Below are positions 9,436 through 19,124 of a DNA stretch of 63,707 bases, one piece after another (within the stretch, counting starts at the first letter, position 1; every line of letters begins with the position of its first letter). Location of the stretch: assembly GCF_900107975.1 (NCBI RefSeq), contig NZ_FNVF01000020.1, positions 1-63,707 on the forward strand, read 5' to 3'. The notes below the pieces were generated by a model. It was not told the DNA's origin. It did not search any database and saw only the letters and a list, made by a program, of their open reading frames with translations. The stretch comes from Paenibacillus sp. UNC499MF. GTDB taxonomy: Bacteria; Bacillota; Bacilli; Paenibacillales; NBRC-103111. The position numbers were made by a program, and so were the translations under genes.

Positions 9436-9496
9436 ATCGTCATTATTCGACATAGTTTTCGATATTCATGATACCAAGCATTCCCAAAATAGTCAA
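9436..9496 (-). promoter_or_regulatory. abrB promoter with two Spo0A boxes
   Basis: On the minus strand, TTGACT (9491-9496) and TATCAT (9468-9473) are 17 bp apart, a good sigma-A promoter. Just downstream of the expected start lie two tandem 0A boxes, TGTCGAA (9446-9452) and TGACGAT (9436-9442), three bases apart. This is the arrangement known at B. subtilis abrB, where Spo0A~P represses transcription. Confidence 0.85.
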
Positions 9497-9675
9497 CCCA
9501 AAATTGGTCTCTAATTGCAGTTTTTATATTTAATGAATTCTTTGTGAAGTGCCGAATTCCTCCTAACCCTTAAAAATAAGTGGATCTTATGCGGTTAAAC
9601 GCTTTCTTCTAAAGTGACAATTGTTTTATTTATGTGACAAGTAACGCTTAGTTTGGAAAATAACCTGTAACATTA

Positions 9676-9725
9676 TTCGACAAAATACTTGCTTAAATGA
9701 GCAAATAGTCGGCTTTTATGTCGAA
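9676..9725 (+). promoter_or_regulatory. Two Spo0A boxes upstream of the HD-domain gene
   Basis: Two perfect 7-bp 0A boxes flank the likely promoter: TTCGACA (9676-9682, i.e. TGTCGAA on the minus strand) and TGTCGAA (9719-9725), the second touching the SD AAAAGGAGG of the gene at 9740. A clear sigma-A promoter was not found; TTGCTT (9689-9694) is only a weak -35. The position of the second box over the start region suggests repression. The 12-mer CATTATTCGACA occurs both here and in the abrB leader. Confidence 0.55.
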
Positions 9726-9739
9726 AAGGAGGCGGAAAA

Positions 9740-11014
9740 ATGATAGAAGAAAAAGTTTTTAAAGACCCTGTCCATAAATATATTTATGTGCAGGACCGTA
9801 CGGTTTGGGACCTCATCAACACCAAGGAATTTCAGCGGTTGCGGCGTATCCGCCAGCTGGGCACTTCATTCCTGACTTTTCACGGTGCGGAGCACAGCCG
9901 TTTTTCCCACTCTCTTGGCGTTTACGAGATTACGAGAAAAATTATTTCCCAGTTTGAAAGAAACTCGTATGCGGACTGGCCGGAAGAGGAAAGGCTGCTT
10001 TGCTTATGCGCCGCCCTGCTGCATGATGTCGGTCACGGACCGTTTTCCCACTCTATAGAAAAAGTATTCGGAACGAATCACGAAAATTGGTCCTGCCGGA
10101 TCATTTTAGGTGACAGCGAAGTGAATCAGGTGCTTTCGAGGGTCTCGCCGACATTTGCTCATGATGTTGCCGGTGTCATTTGCAAAACGTATCGCAAGGA
10201 GATTGTAACGAGTCTTGTTTCGTCCCAGCTCGATGCCGACCGGATGGATTATTTGCTGCGGGACGCGTATTTTACCGGGGTTAATTACGGAACTTTCGAT
10301 CTGGAGCGTATTTTGAGGGTAGTCCGGCCTTATAAAGGGAAAATTGTCGTAAAAGAGAGCGGGATGCATGCCGTCGAAGATTATTTGATGTCCCGTTACC
10401 AGATGTACTGGCAGGTTTATTTTCATCCGGTTACCCGGAGTGCGGAAATTTTGCTTGGGAAAGTTCTGGAGTGCGCCAAAGCGCTGTTCGAAGACGGTTA
10501 CTCGTTTACATTTATGCCGGAGCCCATCCTTCATCTTTTCCAAGGGAAGCTGTCACTGGGGGATTATTTCCTCCTCGACGAATCTTTGATGCAGACGGTG
10601 CTGATGTATTGGAGTATGGAAAAAGACCCGGTGCTGGCTGATTTGTCGGGCCGTTTTCTGCACCGCCGCTTGTTCAAATTCACAGCCGTGGAAGAGTGGG
10701 ACAAAGAGCTGCTGACGGAATTCCGGGACGCTCTGGAGGAAGCCGGTTTTGATGCCGATTATTACCTGGAACTGGATTTTCCGTCGGACCAGTCATATGA
10801 CGTGTACCGGCCCGATACCGGCAAGGAAGACAAACAGCCTATTTTACTGCTTGACGCCCAGGATAAACTGACGGAAATTTCGGCACGCTCCGAAATCGTC
10901 AAATCGATCTCGGGTATCCATATGGGACAGCACCGCATCTATTATCCCGCCGAGTTGTTTGAAAAAGAGGGCGGCAGGGCCGCGGCCCTCCGCAAGAAGC
11001 TGTTCGACGCCTAA
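9740..11014 (+). CDS. HD-domain nucleotide phosphohydrolase (YwfO/dGTPase-like)
   Basis: A 424-residue member of the HD superfamily related to B. subtilis YwfO and more distantly to dGTPases and SAMHD1. The metal site is visible: His52/His57 in HSRFSHSLGVYE, His95-Asp96 in LLHDVGHGPFSHS, and Asp165 in SQLDADRMDYLLRD. This suggests (d)NTP or similar hydrolysis; substrate is unknown. The start is ATG 9740 with AAAAGGAGGCGG. The gene is divergent from abrB and replaces metS, which lies before tatD in B. subtilis. The 0A boxes before it suggest control by Spo0A. Confidence 0.88.
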   Translation: MIEEKVFKDPVHKYIYVQDRTVWDLINTKEFQRLRRIRQLGTSFLTFHGAEHSRFSHSLGVYEITRKIISQFERNSYADWPEEERLLCLCAALLHDVGHGPFSHSIEKVFGTNHENWSCRIILGDSEVNQVLSRVSPTFAHDVAGVICKTYRKEIVTSLVSSQLDADRMDYLLRDAYFTGVNYGTFDLERILRVVRPYKGKIVVKESGMHAVEDYLMSRYQMYWQVYFHPVTRSAEILLGKVLECAKALFEDGYSFTFMPEPILHLFQGKLSLGDYFLLDESLMQTVLMYWSMEKDPVLADLSGRFLHRRLFKFTAVEEWDKELLTEFRDALEEAGFDADYYLELDFPSDQSYDVYRPDTGKEDKQPILLLDAQDKLTEISARSEIVKSISGIHMGQHRIYYPAELFEKEGGRAAALRKKLFDA

Positions 11015-11049
11015 TTCAAAAAACAGACGAAACAAAAGGAGTTCCCGTT

Positions 11050-11817
11050 ATGCTGACCGATACTCATACTCATATGAACAATGAAGCTTTCAACGAAGAC
11101 CGTGATGAAGCTATTCAAAGGGCTTGGGACAACGGTGTGACCCGGATCGTTAACGTAGGGTTTAACCGCGAAACCATTCCTTCTTCCATCGAGCTTGCCG
11201 AGAAGTACGACTTCATATGGTCGACAGTGGGCTGGCATCCTACCGATGCCGTGGATATGCGGCCGGGAGATCTTGAATGGATCGAAGAGCTGTGCAAGCA
11301 TGAGAAAGTAGTGGCGATCGGGGAGATCGGGCTGGATTATCACTGGGATACGTCTCCGAAAGATGTGCAGGCGAAAGTATTCCGCGAGCAGATCCGCCTT
11401 GCACGCAAGGTCGGGCTTCCCATCGTGATCCATAACCGCGAGGCTCATCAAGATATCGTCCATATCCTGAGAGAAGAAAAAGCCGCCGAAGTCGGCGGCA
11501 TTATGCACTGCTATTCCGGAAGCTGGGAAACGGCGAAGATGTGCCTGGATATGAATTTTCATATTTCCTTCGGCGGGCCCATTACGTTCAAAAATGCCAA
11601 GCAGCCCAAGGAAGTTCTGAAGCAGGTACCGCTTGACCGCCTGCTCATCGAAACGGACGCGCCTTATTTGACGCCGCATCCGTTCCGGGGCAAGCGCAAC
11701 GAGACGTCCTACGTGCGTCTCGTTGCCGAGGCGGCCGCCGAGCTGCGCGGCATGAGCCTCGAGGAACTCGCCAAGGTGACGACGGACAATGCCGTGCGCC
11801 TACTCGGCCTCAAATGA
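11050..11817 (+). CDS. TatD-family metal-dependent DNase
   Basis: A 255-residue TIM-barrel amidohydrolase-type nuclease (YabD in B. subtilis). The metal-binding HxH is seen in DTHTHMN (His6, His8). Further ligands lie in AIGEIGLDYH, VIHNREAH, MHCYSG and IETDAPYLTP. The SD AAAGGAG is directly upstream. Its 3' end overlaps the convergent ecsB-like gene by 18 bp, so no terminator separates them. Confidence 0.93.
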   Translation: MLTDTHTHMNNEAFNEDRDEAIQRAWDNGVTRIVNVGFNRETIPSSIELAEKYDFIWSTVGWHPTDAVDMRPGDLEWIEELCKHEKVVAIGEIGLDYHWDTSPKDVQAKVFREQIRLARKVGLPIVIHNREAHQDIVHILREEKAAEVGGIMHCYSGSWETAKMCLDMNFHISFGGPITFKNAKQPKEVLKQVPLDRLLIETDAPYLTPHPFRGKRNETSYVRLVAEAAAELRGMSLEELAKVTTDNAVRLLGLK

Positions 11818-13062
11818 AGCGGTAAATTTCCGCTTCATGACCGTGGCGCAAAGCACGAGGCCGAGCGCGAGGCCCGCGAGCGGAGCGGCTGCATAGACGC
11901 CCGATCCGCTTAACAGCATCAGCAGGGTAAAGATGATTCCCTGCAGAGCGAAGGCGGCGCTGATGATCCGCACCACGGCGTCCACTTTCCGGCGCGGATC
12001 TACCGGATAGGTCTGCAGCCAGAACGTGTAGCGGTGCGACTGCTCCAGCGAGGTAAGCTGAATCAGCGAAATGAACATGGCCACGAGGCAGACGGCGGCG
12101 GCCACCGGCACGGATCGAACGGCCGCGGCCGCCAGACCTGCCACAAGCGTGATCCGAACGATGATGCCGAGCAGCTCCGAGCGGACGAACGTCTTCGTGA
12201 AGAGATACAGATAAAGCGAGGAAGACCGGAACGAATACCGGTTCGTAATGCCCGCCAGCCATCGTCTTTGCTTCACCCGTACCGGGAGCTGCGGCACATC
12301 GGCGAAGCCGCTGAAAAACAAGTACAATCGGTACTGCTGCTTGCGGTCGTTGTCGATGAGATAATCCCAGGCGACGCCCATTACCCGTTGTCCGGGCCCG
12401 AGCCTGTACACGACCGCCCAGACGGCAAGTCCTGCCAGGAGAACGATCCCGCCCGGAAGCGGACCCGTACCGAACAAGGCGAATACGACGGCCGCGGTTA
12501 CGACCCAACGGTACCCCGCCGAGACCTGACGCCAGACTGGTGATGAAAAACGGCCTTCCTGCCACGATCCGAGCAGGTTGGCTGTTTTTATTAGAAGAAC
12601 AAAAACAGCCATCAGCCATAAAGGCTGTCCTTCCGTACCCGTGCAGTGTTTGTACAGAGGCCATGCAATCAGCATCAGAATGATGGATCGTGCGGCCTGG
12701 ATACCCAAACTGTAGCGGAAAGCCGACCGGAAGAACACGTTCATAACGGGTTCCAGCGGAAGCAGAAACACCCGGTCCGCATTCTTTAGAAGGGTTCGCA
12801 CCGAGCCGGCCGCAAGAGCCGGAACGAGGAGGAGCAGAACGATCCAAATGTAGGGAAAAGATGTCGGAAGCTGCTGAAGGATTTTTGCATAATAATAGGA
12901 AGAAACGATAAAAATCAGGAAAAGAAAACCGAAAAACTGGCTTCTTGCGACATAAGCCCAGTAGCGGGACGTTTCCTGCCGGTAATGGTCGAATCTGCGC
13001 TTCCAGAGCTGCCGGACAGCCCCGGCCGTGCCCTCTTTGTGAACGGCTGCTTGCTGGTTCAT
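11800..13062 (-). CDS. ecsB: ABC transporter permease, EcsB-like
   Basis: A 420-residue membrane protein resembling EcsB, the permease partner of EcsA. It begins with a basic cytoplasmic segment containing WKRRFDHYRQETSRYWAYVARS, typical of EcsB, and has about eight hydrophobic segments. In B. subtilis Ecs affects RasP activity, secretion and sporulation; the substrate is unknown. It overlaps ecsA by four bases (ATGA), so translation is coupled. A 425-codon frame in the same direction over the same bases is only a shadow. ecsC is not present next to it. Confidence 0.85.
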   Translation of the reverse strand: MNQQAAVHKEGTAGAVRQLWKRRFDHYRQETSRYWAYVARSQFFGFLFLIFIVSSYYYAKILQQLPTSFPYIWIVLLLLVPALAAGSVRTLLKNADRVFLLPLEPVMNVFFRSAFRYSLGIQAARSIILMLIAWPLYKHCTGTEGQPLWLMAVFVLLIKTANLLGSWQEGRFSSPVWRQVSAGYRWVVTAAVVFALFGTGPLPGGIVLLAGLAVWAVVYRLGPGQRVMGVAWDYLIDNDRKQQYRLYLFFSGFADVPQLPVRVKQRRWLAGITNRYSFRSSSLYLYLFTKTFVRSELLGIIVRITLVAGLAAAAVRSVPVAAAVCLVAMFISLIQLTSLEQSHRYTFWLQTYPVDPRRKVDAVVRIISAAFALQGIIFTLLMLLSGSGVYAAAPLAGLALGLVLCATVMKRKFTASFEAE

Positions 13063-13802
13063 GCCGGATTCCTCCGCACCAGCTCATAGAACAGCTCGTC
13101 CAGCGTCGCGTCGGACAGCCCAGTCTGTTGTCTCAATTCTTCCAGCGTGCCTTGGGCAAGAATTTTCCCCTGATGGAGAACGACGAACCGGTCGCAGTAT
13201 CTTTCGATCGTGGCCAGGATGTGGGAACAGATCAGGAAGCTTGCGCCTTTTTTCTTGAAATCCGCCATAATGTCGAGAAGAGAGCGCATCGCCAGCGGAT
13301 CAAGGCCGAGGAACGGTTCGTCAATGACATAAAGCGCGGGCTCGACAAGAAACGCATTCATGATCATGACCTTCTGTTTCATCCCTTTGGAAAGCTGGCC
13401 GGGGAAGCTTTTGCGCTTGGGCTCCATCTGGAACTCGCTCATCAGGCGGCCGGCGCGTTCCTTGAACGCTTCCTTCGGAATATCGTAAGCCATCGCCGTC
13501 AGTTCCAAATGCTCTTCAATCGTCAGATCATCGTACAATTCGGGAGACTCCGGGACGAAAGAATACGAGGACCGGTAGCCGAGCGGATCTTCCTCCAAGG
13601 TCCGGTTACGGATGCGGACGCTGCCTTCCTGCGGCTTCAGAAGTCCCAGGATGTGTTTGATGGTCGTGCTTTTTCCCGCTCCGTTGAGTCCGATCAGACC
13701 GACCATTTCACCTTGTCCGACTGTAATATCGAGATCGCGTAGAATCGGTTTTCCGGGCAGATAGCCTCCGCTGAGACGGGAAATGTGAAGAATTGGATTC
13801 AT
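13059..13802 (-). CDS. ecsA: ABC transporter ATP-binding protein, EcsA-like
   Basis: A 247-residue ABC ATPase. Walker A is GLNGAGKST (about residues 38-46), the signature is LSKGMKQK in place of LSGGQ, Walker B is LYVIDEPFLGLDP, and the switch His is in ICSHI. The ...SKGMKQK... signature and MIMNAFLVEP are typical of EcsA. It is the first gene of a two-gene minus-strand unit with ecsB. In B. subtilis ecs lies elsewhere, so its presence between tatD and yabE is a local rearrangement. Confidence 0.9.
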   Translation of the reverse strand: MNPILHISRLSGGYLPGKPILRDLDITVGQGEMVGLIGLNGAGKSTTIKHILGLLKPQEGSVRIRNRTLEEDPLGYRSSYSFVPESPELYDDLTIEEHLELTAMAYDIPKEAFKERAGRLMSEFQMEPKRKSFPGQLSKGMKQKVMIMNAFLVEPALYVIDEPFLGLDPLAMRSLLDIMADFKKKGASFLICSHILATIERYCDRFVVLHQGKILAQGTLEELRQQTGLSDATLDELFYELVRRNPA

Positions 13803-14097
13803 GCCTTCACCTGCTTTTCTTCAATCGGTTATTGCGGCTTTGGGCCTTTTCGGGCGGTTTGCCGTATCTTTTATTATAGTCAAAAAATGCCTGGAAGCCC
13901 AATCCCCAAGCGGAACGGCGGAAATGGGGAAAACTAGGAGCGAGATAACGGGAGAAAAAAGGAGAACGACTGCAAGATAATTAGATAAATGCCGTTGGTT
14001 TGGTTAAATTTGCTTATTTTTAAGGAATATGACCCCTTTACAGGTTGGATATTTGAGCGTAATATACTTTCATGATAACTTAATAAACGCCAAGTTT

Positions 14098-14278
14098 TAA
14101 CGCTGAGTTTCCGTAAAAGGAAAACGGGGGAACCGCTGTCAAGGTCGGCACAGCTTTTGAGCCGATACAACAGGAAACAATTTGGGGTGAATCTCAATGG
14201 CAGGTGCAGGCAGCACCGCCGGCGAGTAGGGCAGCTCTCACGGCCCGAATCCGTCAGCTAACCTCGTAAGCGTACCGG
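14098..14278 (+). promoter_or_regulatory. Cyclic-di-AMP riboswitch (ydaO/yuaA class)
   Basis: The RNA shows the class landmarks in order: CGCTGAGTTTCCG (14101), ACGGGGGAACCGC (about 14124-14136), TTTGGGGTGAATC (about 14182), GGCGAGTAGGGCAGCTCTCA (14221-14240), CCCGAATCCGTCAGCTAACC, and the closing CTCGTAAGCG. In known cases c-di-AMP binding turns off expression of cell-wall hydrolase and transport genes. It is followed by a terminator hairpin and then yabE, which fits an OFF switch. Confidence 0.93.
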
Positions 14279-14327
14279 GAGAGATAACCAACTGTCGTGT
14301 CATTCTGTTTAGTCGCGCTCACACACA

Positions 14328-14368
14328 GGCCACCGGGAAGCTTTCTATTTCCGATGGCCTTTTTTGTT
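14328..14368 (+). terminator. Riboswitch expression-platform terminator
   Basis: GGCCACCGG pairs with CCGATGGCC (one mismatch) around a short loop and is followed by TTTTTT. It lies about 50 bases past the riboswitch and 200 bases before yabE, so it is probably the regulated terminator. Confidence 0.75.
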
Positions 14369-14571
14369 CCATATCGGACGGGTATTCGACCCGCATACAG
14401 GTAAACATCAAGCGGAGGTGATGCCGACCCCGTAGAGACTGAGAGCAACCAGTCAGCCGGCGGGAAAGAAGCCAATTGCAAGGGTTCCGTTAGGAACCGC
14501 CAAATAAACCTAAGTCGCGTCCAATCATCATGCGTATCACAGAGGCGAGGCTTTGAAGGAGGACCGAAGAA
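14369..14571 (+). other. Structured leader between riboswitch terminator and yabE
   Basis: About 200 bases of leader RNA that the riboswitch does not explain. Short hairpins are seen at CGGGTATTCGACCCG, at GACTGAGAGCAACCAGTC, and at GGTTCCGTTAGGAACC. It ends in the yabE SD GAAGGAGGA. No known riboswitch class was recognised. Confidence 0.4.
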
Positions 14572-15693
14572 GTGGGCAATATCTCGCAACCAGAGACCCA
14601 TGTTAAGCGATCATCCAGCATGTCCTTCGCATTGCGATGGAAGCATGAAAACTTGCGTATGATCATCCTTGCAGCTATCATTTCATTCGCTTTGACTTTC
14701 ATGTTTTTGGTGTTGTTATACGGTACGGCTGGTAAAAGCGTATCATTGGTGGTAAACGGACGAGAAACCGTTGTGGAAACAAGACAATGGGTCCTGCAGC
14801 GCCTACTGGATGAACAAGCCATTACAATCGGTGAGCACGATCAGATATCTATGCCGCTGGACGGCAAGATTCAAGACGGTCAGAAGATTGTCATCGATCA
14901 TGCATCACCCGTGCAGCTAACTGCCGACGGGCAGACACAAACGGTGCACACCACTGCGAAAACGGTAGATAAAGTTCTGCAAGATTTAAATATTTCGCTG
15001 GGTGAGCACGACAAAGTGACTCCGGCCAAAGACACGGAGCTTTCAGCCAATGCGGCTATCGAAGTTGTCCGGGTGAAGAAAGAAACGGAAGAAATTTCGG
15101 AGCCGATCGCTTTCAGTGTGGTCCAGAAATCCGATGAAGATCTGCTGAAAGGCAAGGAGCAGGTCGTACGGGAAGGCCAGGAAGGCGTATTGGTCAAAAA
15201 GAAAGAGAAGATTTTCGAAAACGGAAAACTCGTATCCGAGCAGGTTATCGATCAAGCAGTCAAAAACGCCAGTGTGGATAAGATTGTGGCTGTAGGCACA
15301 AAAAATCCGGTCGTTACGGTGGCAGCCGCATCCGAACCGGTTAAGCCTAAGCAGGTAACTAAAGCAGGTACCAACATAGACGCGAAGAAAATATTAAAGA
15401 ACGTTACCTTGACCGCTTACTCTTCCCAAGAGCCGGGCGTCGGTAACCGGACGGCCAGCGGAACGAAACCCGTGCAGGGCCAAACGATTGCGGTAGATCC
15501 ATCCGTTGTGCCGTTAGGCTGGTGGGTATACATTGAAGGAATCGGATACCGCCGCGCAGAAGATACGGGCGGTGCCATTAAAAACCAGAAAATGGACGTT
15601 TATTTCGACAGCATGAGTTATGCCAAGACTTTCGGTGTGAAACGGGGATATACCGTTTATGTCATCGGCCCGAATAAACCGACACAAGATTAG
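14572..15693 (+). CDS. yabE: Cell-wall-binding protein YabE with DUF348, G5 and 3D domains
   Basis: A 373-residue exported protein related to resuscitation-promoting factor/YabE and YocH, predicted to act on peptidoglycan. An N-terminal hydrophobic anchor spans about residues 30-52. Two DUF348 repeats follow (about 58-105 and 113-165), then a G5 domain (about 170-248). A C-terminal 3D domain, with the acidic residues in RRAEDTGGAIKNQKMDVYF, is probably the lytic transglycosylase-like part. The start is GTG after GAAGGAGGACC. Expression should respond to c-di-AMP through the upstream riboswitch. Confidence 0.92.
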   Translation: MGNISQPETHVKRSSSMSFALRWKHENLRMIILAAIISFALTFMFLVLLYGTAGKSVSLVVNGRETVVETRQWVLQRLLDEQAITIGEHDQISMPLDGKIQDGQKIVIDHASPVQLTADGQTQTVHTTAKTVDKVLQDLNISLGEHDKVTPAKDTELSANAAIEVVRVKKETEEISEPIAFSVVQKSDEDLLKGKEQVVREGQEGVLVKKKEKIFENGKLVSEQVIDQAVKNASVDKIVAVGTKNPVVTVAAASEPVKPKQVTKAGTNIDAKKILKNVTLTAYSSQEPGVGNRTASGTKPVQGQTIAVDPSVVPLGWWVYIEGIGYRRAEDTGGAIKNQKMDVYFDSMSYAKTFGVKRGYTVYVIGPNKPTQD

Positions 15694-15745
15694 GATAACA
15701 TGTTACCTGTAACGAAGATTTACAAACCGGTAACAAACCGTATGC

Positions 15746-15775
15746 AAAAAGAAGAGGGATGCCCTCTTCTTTTTG
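15746..15775 (+). terminator. Intrinsic terminator after yabE
   Basis: AGAAGAGGG (15750-15758) pairs with CCCTCTTCT (15762-15770) and ends in a T-run. It lies between yabE and rnmV. Confidence 0.85.
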
Positions 15776-15799
15776 TGCGCTTAAGAGAGGGTAAAGAAC

Positions 15800-17309
<1,510 letters not shown>

Positions 17310-17324
17310 AGAAGCGGGCTAATC

Positions 17325-17352
17325 ACCAATTGCCCACCCCTGCCATACGATA
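17325..17352 (+). promoter_or_regulatory. Sigma-K promoter of yabG
   Basis: ACC (17325-17327) and CATACGATA (17344-17352) are separated by 16 bp, a full match to the sigma-K pattern (mACm, then CATANNNTA). The SD and start of yabG follow. In B. subtilis yabG is sigma-K dependent. Confidence 0.75.
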
Positions 17353-17373
17353 GGCTTAGGAGGGGATGGCTTC

Positions 17374-18252
17374 ATGAGGCAAGGCGATCTGGCGACCCGC
17401 AAATCCTACGGCAACGATATCATTTTTCGAATCCAGGAGATCGATACGACATGGGCGATTCTTCGGGGCGTCGATTTTCGCCTGCTGGCGGACGCTCCCA
17501 TTACCGATTTAACCCGCGTAACGGCTGTCCGCGATTCGGACTTTCCGAGAGTAAATCTGCCCAGGGTAGGCGAGACAATCCGCAGCATCCGCCAGTTTCG
17601 TCAGGAGCTGTATCAGCTCAACGATAATCTGGTGCGTAACAAGCTGCCCGAGAATACGCAATATTTCGAGATGCCGGGTAAAATCCTGCATCTGGACGGC
17701 GACCCGAACTATCTGCGCAAAAGCATGAATTTGTACGGAGAGCTCCGCATTCCTGCGGAGGGCTTCTATGTGAGCGAATCTCAGATGGCTGTCACCCTGC
17801 AGCGGCTTCTGCCGCAGGTGAAGCCCGATATCGTCGTTGTCACGGGACATGACGGCCTGCTGAAAAACAGAAAGAAGCTGGACGTACACCAGCTCGACAG
17901 CTATAAAAACTCGCTTCATTTCGTCAGAGCCGTCCAAGTCGCGCGGCAGTACCAGAGCAACCGGGACGCCCTGACGATCGTGGCGGGTGCCTGCCAGTCA
18001 CACTTTGAGGCGCTGCTGCAGGCGGGAGCGAATTTCGCCAGCTCCCCCGCCCGTGTGCTCATACATGCGCTGGACCCTCTGTGTATAGCCGCCAAAGCGT
18101 CCTACACATCGATTCGCGACACCGTATCCATGGCCGATCTTGCCGGAGTTACGGTGACGGGCCTTGACGGAGTCGGCGGCATTGAAACCAGGGGCAGTTA
18201 CCGGATGGGTGTGCCCCGGCTCGTGAATCTGACTGCGGAAGCCACTGTTTAA
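17374..18252 (+). CDS. yabG: Sporulation-specific protease YabG
   Basis: YabG trims spore-coat proteins such as SpoIVA, SafA and YeeK late in spore formation. The 292-residue protein begins RQGDLATRKSYGNDI and contains family blocks VTGHDGLLKNRK and AGACQSHFEALLQAGANFAS; the conserved His and Cys in these are candidate catalytic residues. SD AGGAGGGG is 10 bases before ATG. A sigma-K promoter lies directly upstream, and a terminator 100 bases downstream makes this a single-gene unit. Confidence 0.95.
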   Translation: MRQGDLATRKSYGNDIIFRIQEIDTTWAILRGVDFRLLADAPITDLTRVTAVRDSDFPRVNLPRVGETIRSIRQFRQELYQLNDNLVRNKLPENTQYFEMPGKILHLDGDPNYLRKSMNLYGELRIPAEGFYVSESQMAVTLQRLLPQVKPDIVVVTGHDGLLKNRKKLDVHQLDSYKNSLHFVRAVQVARQYQSNRDALTIVAGACQSHFEALLQAGANFASSPARVLIHALDPLCIAAKASYTSIRDTVSMADLAGVTVTGLDGVGGIETRGSYRMGVPRLVNLTAEATV

Positions 18253-18489
18253 GCTTCTGACGGGTGCCTGGCGAGGCGATAACGGGAAGCATTGCTTGCA
18301 AGCTTGGGAATAGAGGGTGCGGCTTCAGCAGCACCTGTCCGGCGTTTAAAATAAGCGTACAGAACCATGTATCTTGGATACAAGGGGCTGTACGCTTTTT
18401 TATATAGATGAGTTTCATAGCGGGGGACGCCGGGCTTCTAAGGGCTGACGGAGCTTCGGAAAAGGCAGCGATGCATAATTCTTCAGGTT
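18253..18489. other. Spacer between yabG and veg (first part)
   Basis: The region from the yabG stop to veg is 384 bp long. It holds the yabG terminator, the veg promoters (both listed separately), and no recognisable gene. A possible third promoter, TTGACA at 18490-18495, has no good -10. Confidence 0.5.
18354..18402 (+). terminator. Intrinsic terminator after yabG
   Basis: AGCGTACAG pairs with CTGTACGCT around a loop that itself can fold (TGTATC/GATACA), followed by TTTTTT. Stem 18354-18396. Confidence 0.85.
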
Positions 18490-18539
18490 TTGACAAAAGC
18501 TACGCCCAGGTAAAGATTTAAAAATAGGATTTTATACCG

Positions 18540-18609
18540 TTGACAACGTATTTGTCCGGCTGATATAATATTTGGCTTGTTTGACAAACGCACTGTTTTA
18601 AGGTATAAT
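18540..18609 (+). promoter_or_regulatory. Two tandem consensus sigma-A promoters of veg
   Basis: Promoter 1: TTGACA (18540-18545), 18 bp, TATAAT (18564-18569). Promoter 2: TTGACA (18581-18586), 17 bp, TATAAT (18604-18609). All four hexamers are perfect consensus. B. subtilis veg is a classic strong sigma-A promoter, so very high expression is expected. Confidence 0.92.
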
Positions 18610-18636
18610 AAACAGAGAAAGAGGTGGTAGATCACA

Positions 18637-18918
18637 ATGGCTAAAAATGCGCTGTTGGAAATCAAACGCAGTCTTGAGCCTCATGTTGGACAGAAAATCA
18701 TGTTGAAAGCAAATGGCGGCCGTCGGAAAACCATTGAGCGTTTCGGTGTTTTGGAAGAAACCTACCCTTCTGTTTTTATCGTAAAGCTAGACCAGGAACA
18801 ACAAACATTTAAGCGGGTCTCGTACAGCTACGCGGATATTTTGACCGAATCCGTTGAAGTTACGGTTTGTGACGATGACGCAGCAGAAGAACTCCGCATC
18901 ACGTATATACAGCATTAA
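18637..18918 (+). CDS. veg: Veg protein
   Basis: A 93-residue small SH3-like barrel protein. In B. subtilis Veg stimulates biofilm gene expression by acting on SinR. The product starts [18 protein letters not shown] and contains [25 protein letters not shown] in family order. SD GAGGTGG is nine bases before ATG. Two perfect promoters upstream and a hairpin terminator downstream make it an isolated, strongly expressed gene between yabG and sspF, as in B. subtilis. Confidence 0.95.
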   Translation: MAKNALLEIKRSLEPHVGQKIMLKANGGRRKTIERFGVLEETYPSVFIVKLDQEQQTFKRVSYSYADILTESVEVTVCDDDAAEELRITYIQH

Positions 18919-18922
18919 GAAC

Positions 18923-18953
18923 AGCGGCACTCCTTTGGGAGCTGCCGTTTTTG
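18923..18953 (+). terminator. Intrinsic terminator after veg
   Basis: AGCGGCACTCC can pair with GGAGCTGCCGT across a TTT loop, followed by T-rich sequence. The stem has one mismatch or bulge. Confidence 0.65.
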
Positions 18954-19022
18954 CTTTTTCGGGAGCTTTTGTGCAGCGGAATGGAACAAGCGGCGCTTTC
19001 CGGTCCGTACTCAGGACCGCAT

Positions 19023-19051
19023 GTATGACATTCCGTTCCCGACGCATACTA
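19023..19051 (+). promoter_or_regulatory. Sigma-G promoter of sspF
   Basis: GTATG (19023-19027) and CATACTA (19045-19051) are 17 bp apart; CATACTA is a perfect sigma-G -10. A GCACC/GGTGC hairpin lies in the leader at about 19073-19087. Confidence 0.65.
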
Positions 19052-19124
19052 CTGGGGAGCCCTACGGCAACCGCACCTTATTGGTGCACCCCTACCGCAA
19101 CCCTACTCTAAAGGAGGAACTAAG

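Noticed and set aside
11810-13087. 425-codon minus-strand frame in a second phase over ecsB
   Set aside because: The other phase encodes a clear EcsB-like membrane protein with a four-base overlap with ecsA. The second phase is Arg/Gly/Ser-rich and has no hydrophobic segments.
19060-19110. Direct repeat of CTACNGCAACC in the sspF leader
   Set aside because: Only two imperfect copies about 30 bp apart; better explained as chance near a small GCACC/GGTGC hairpin.
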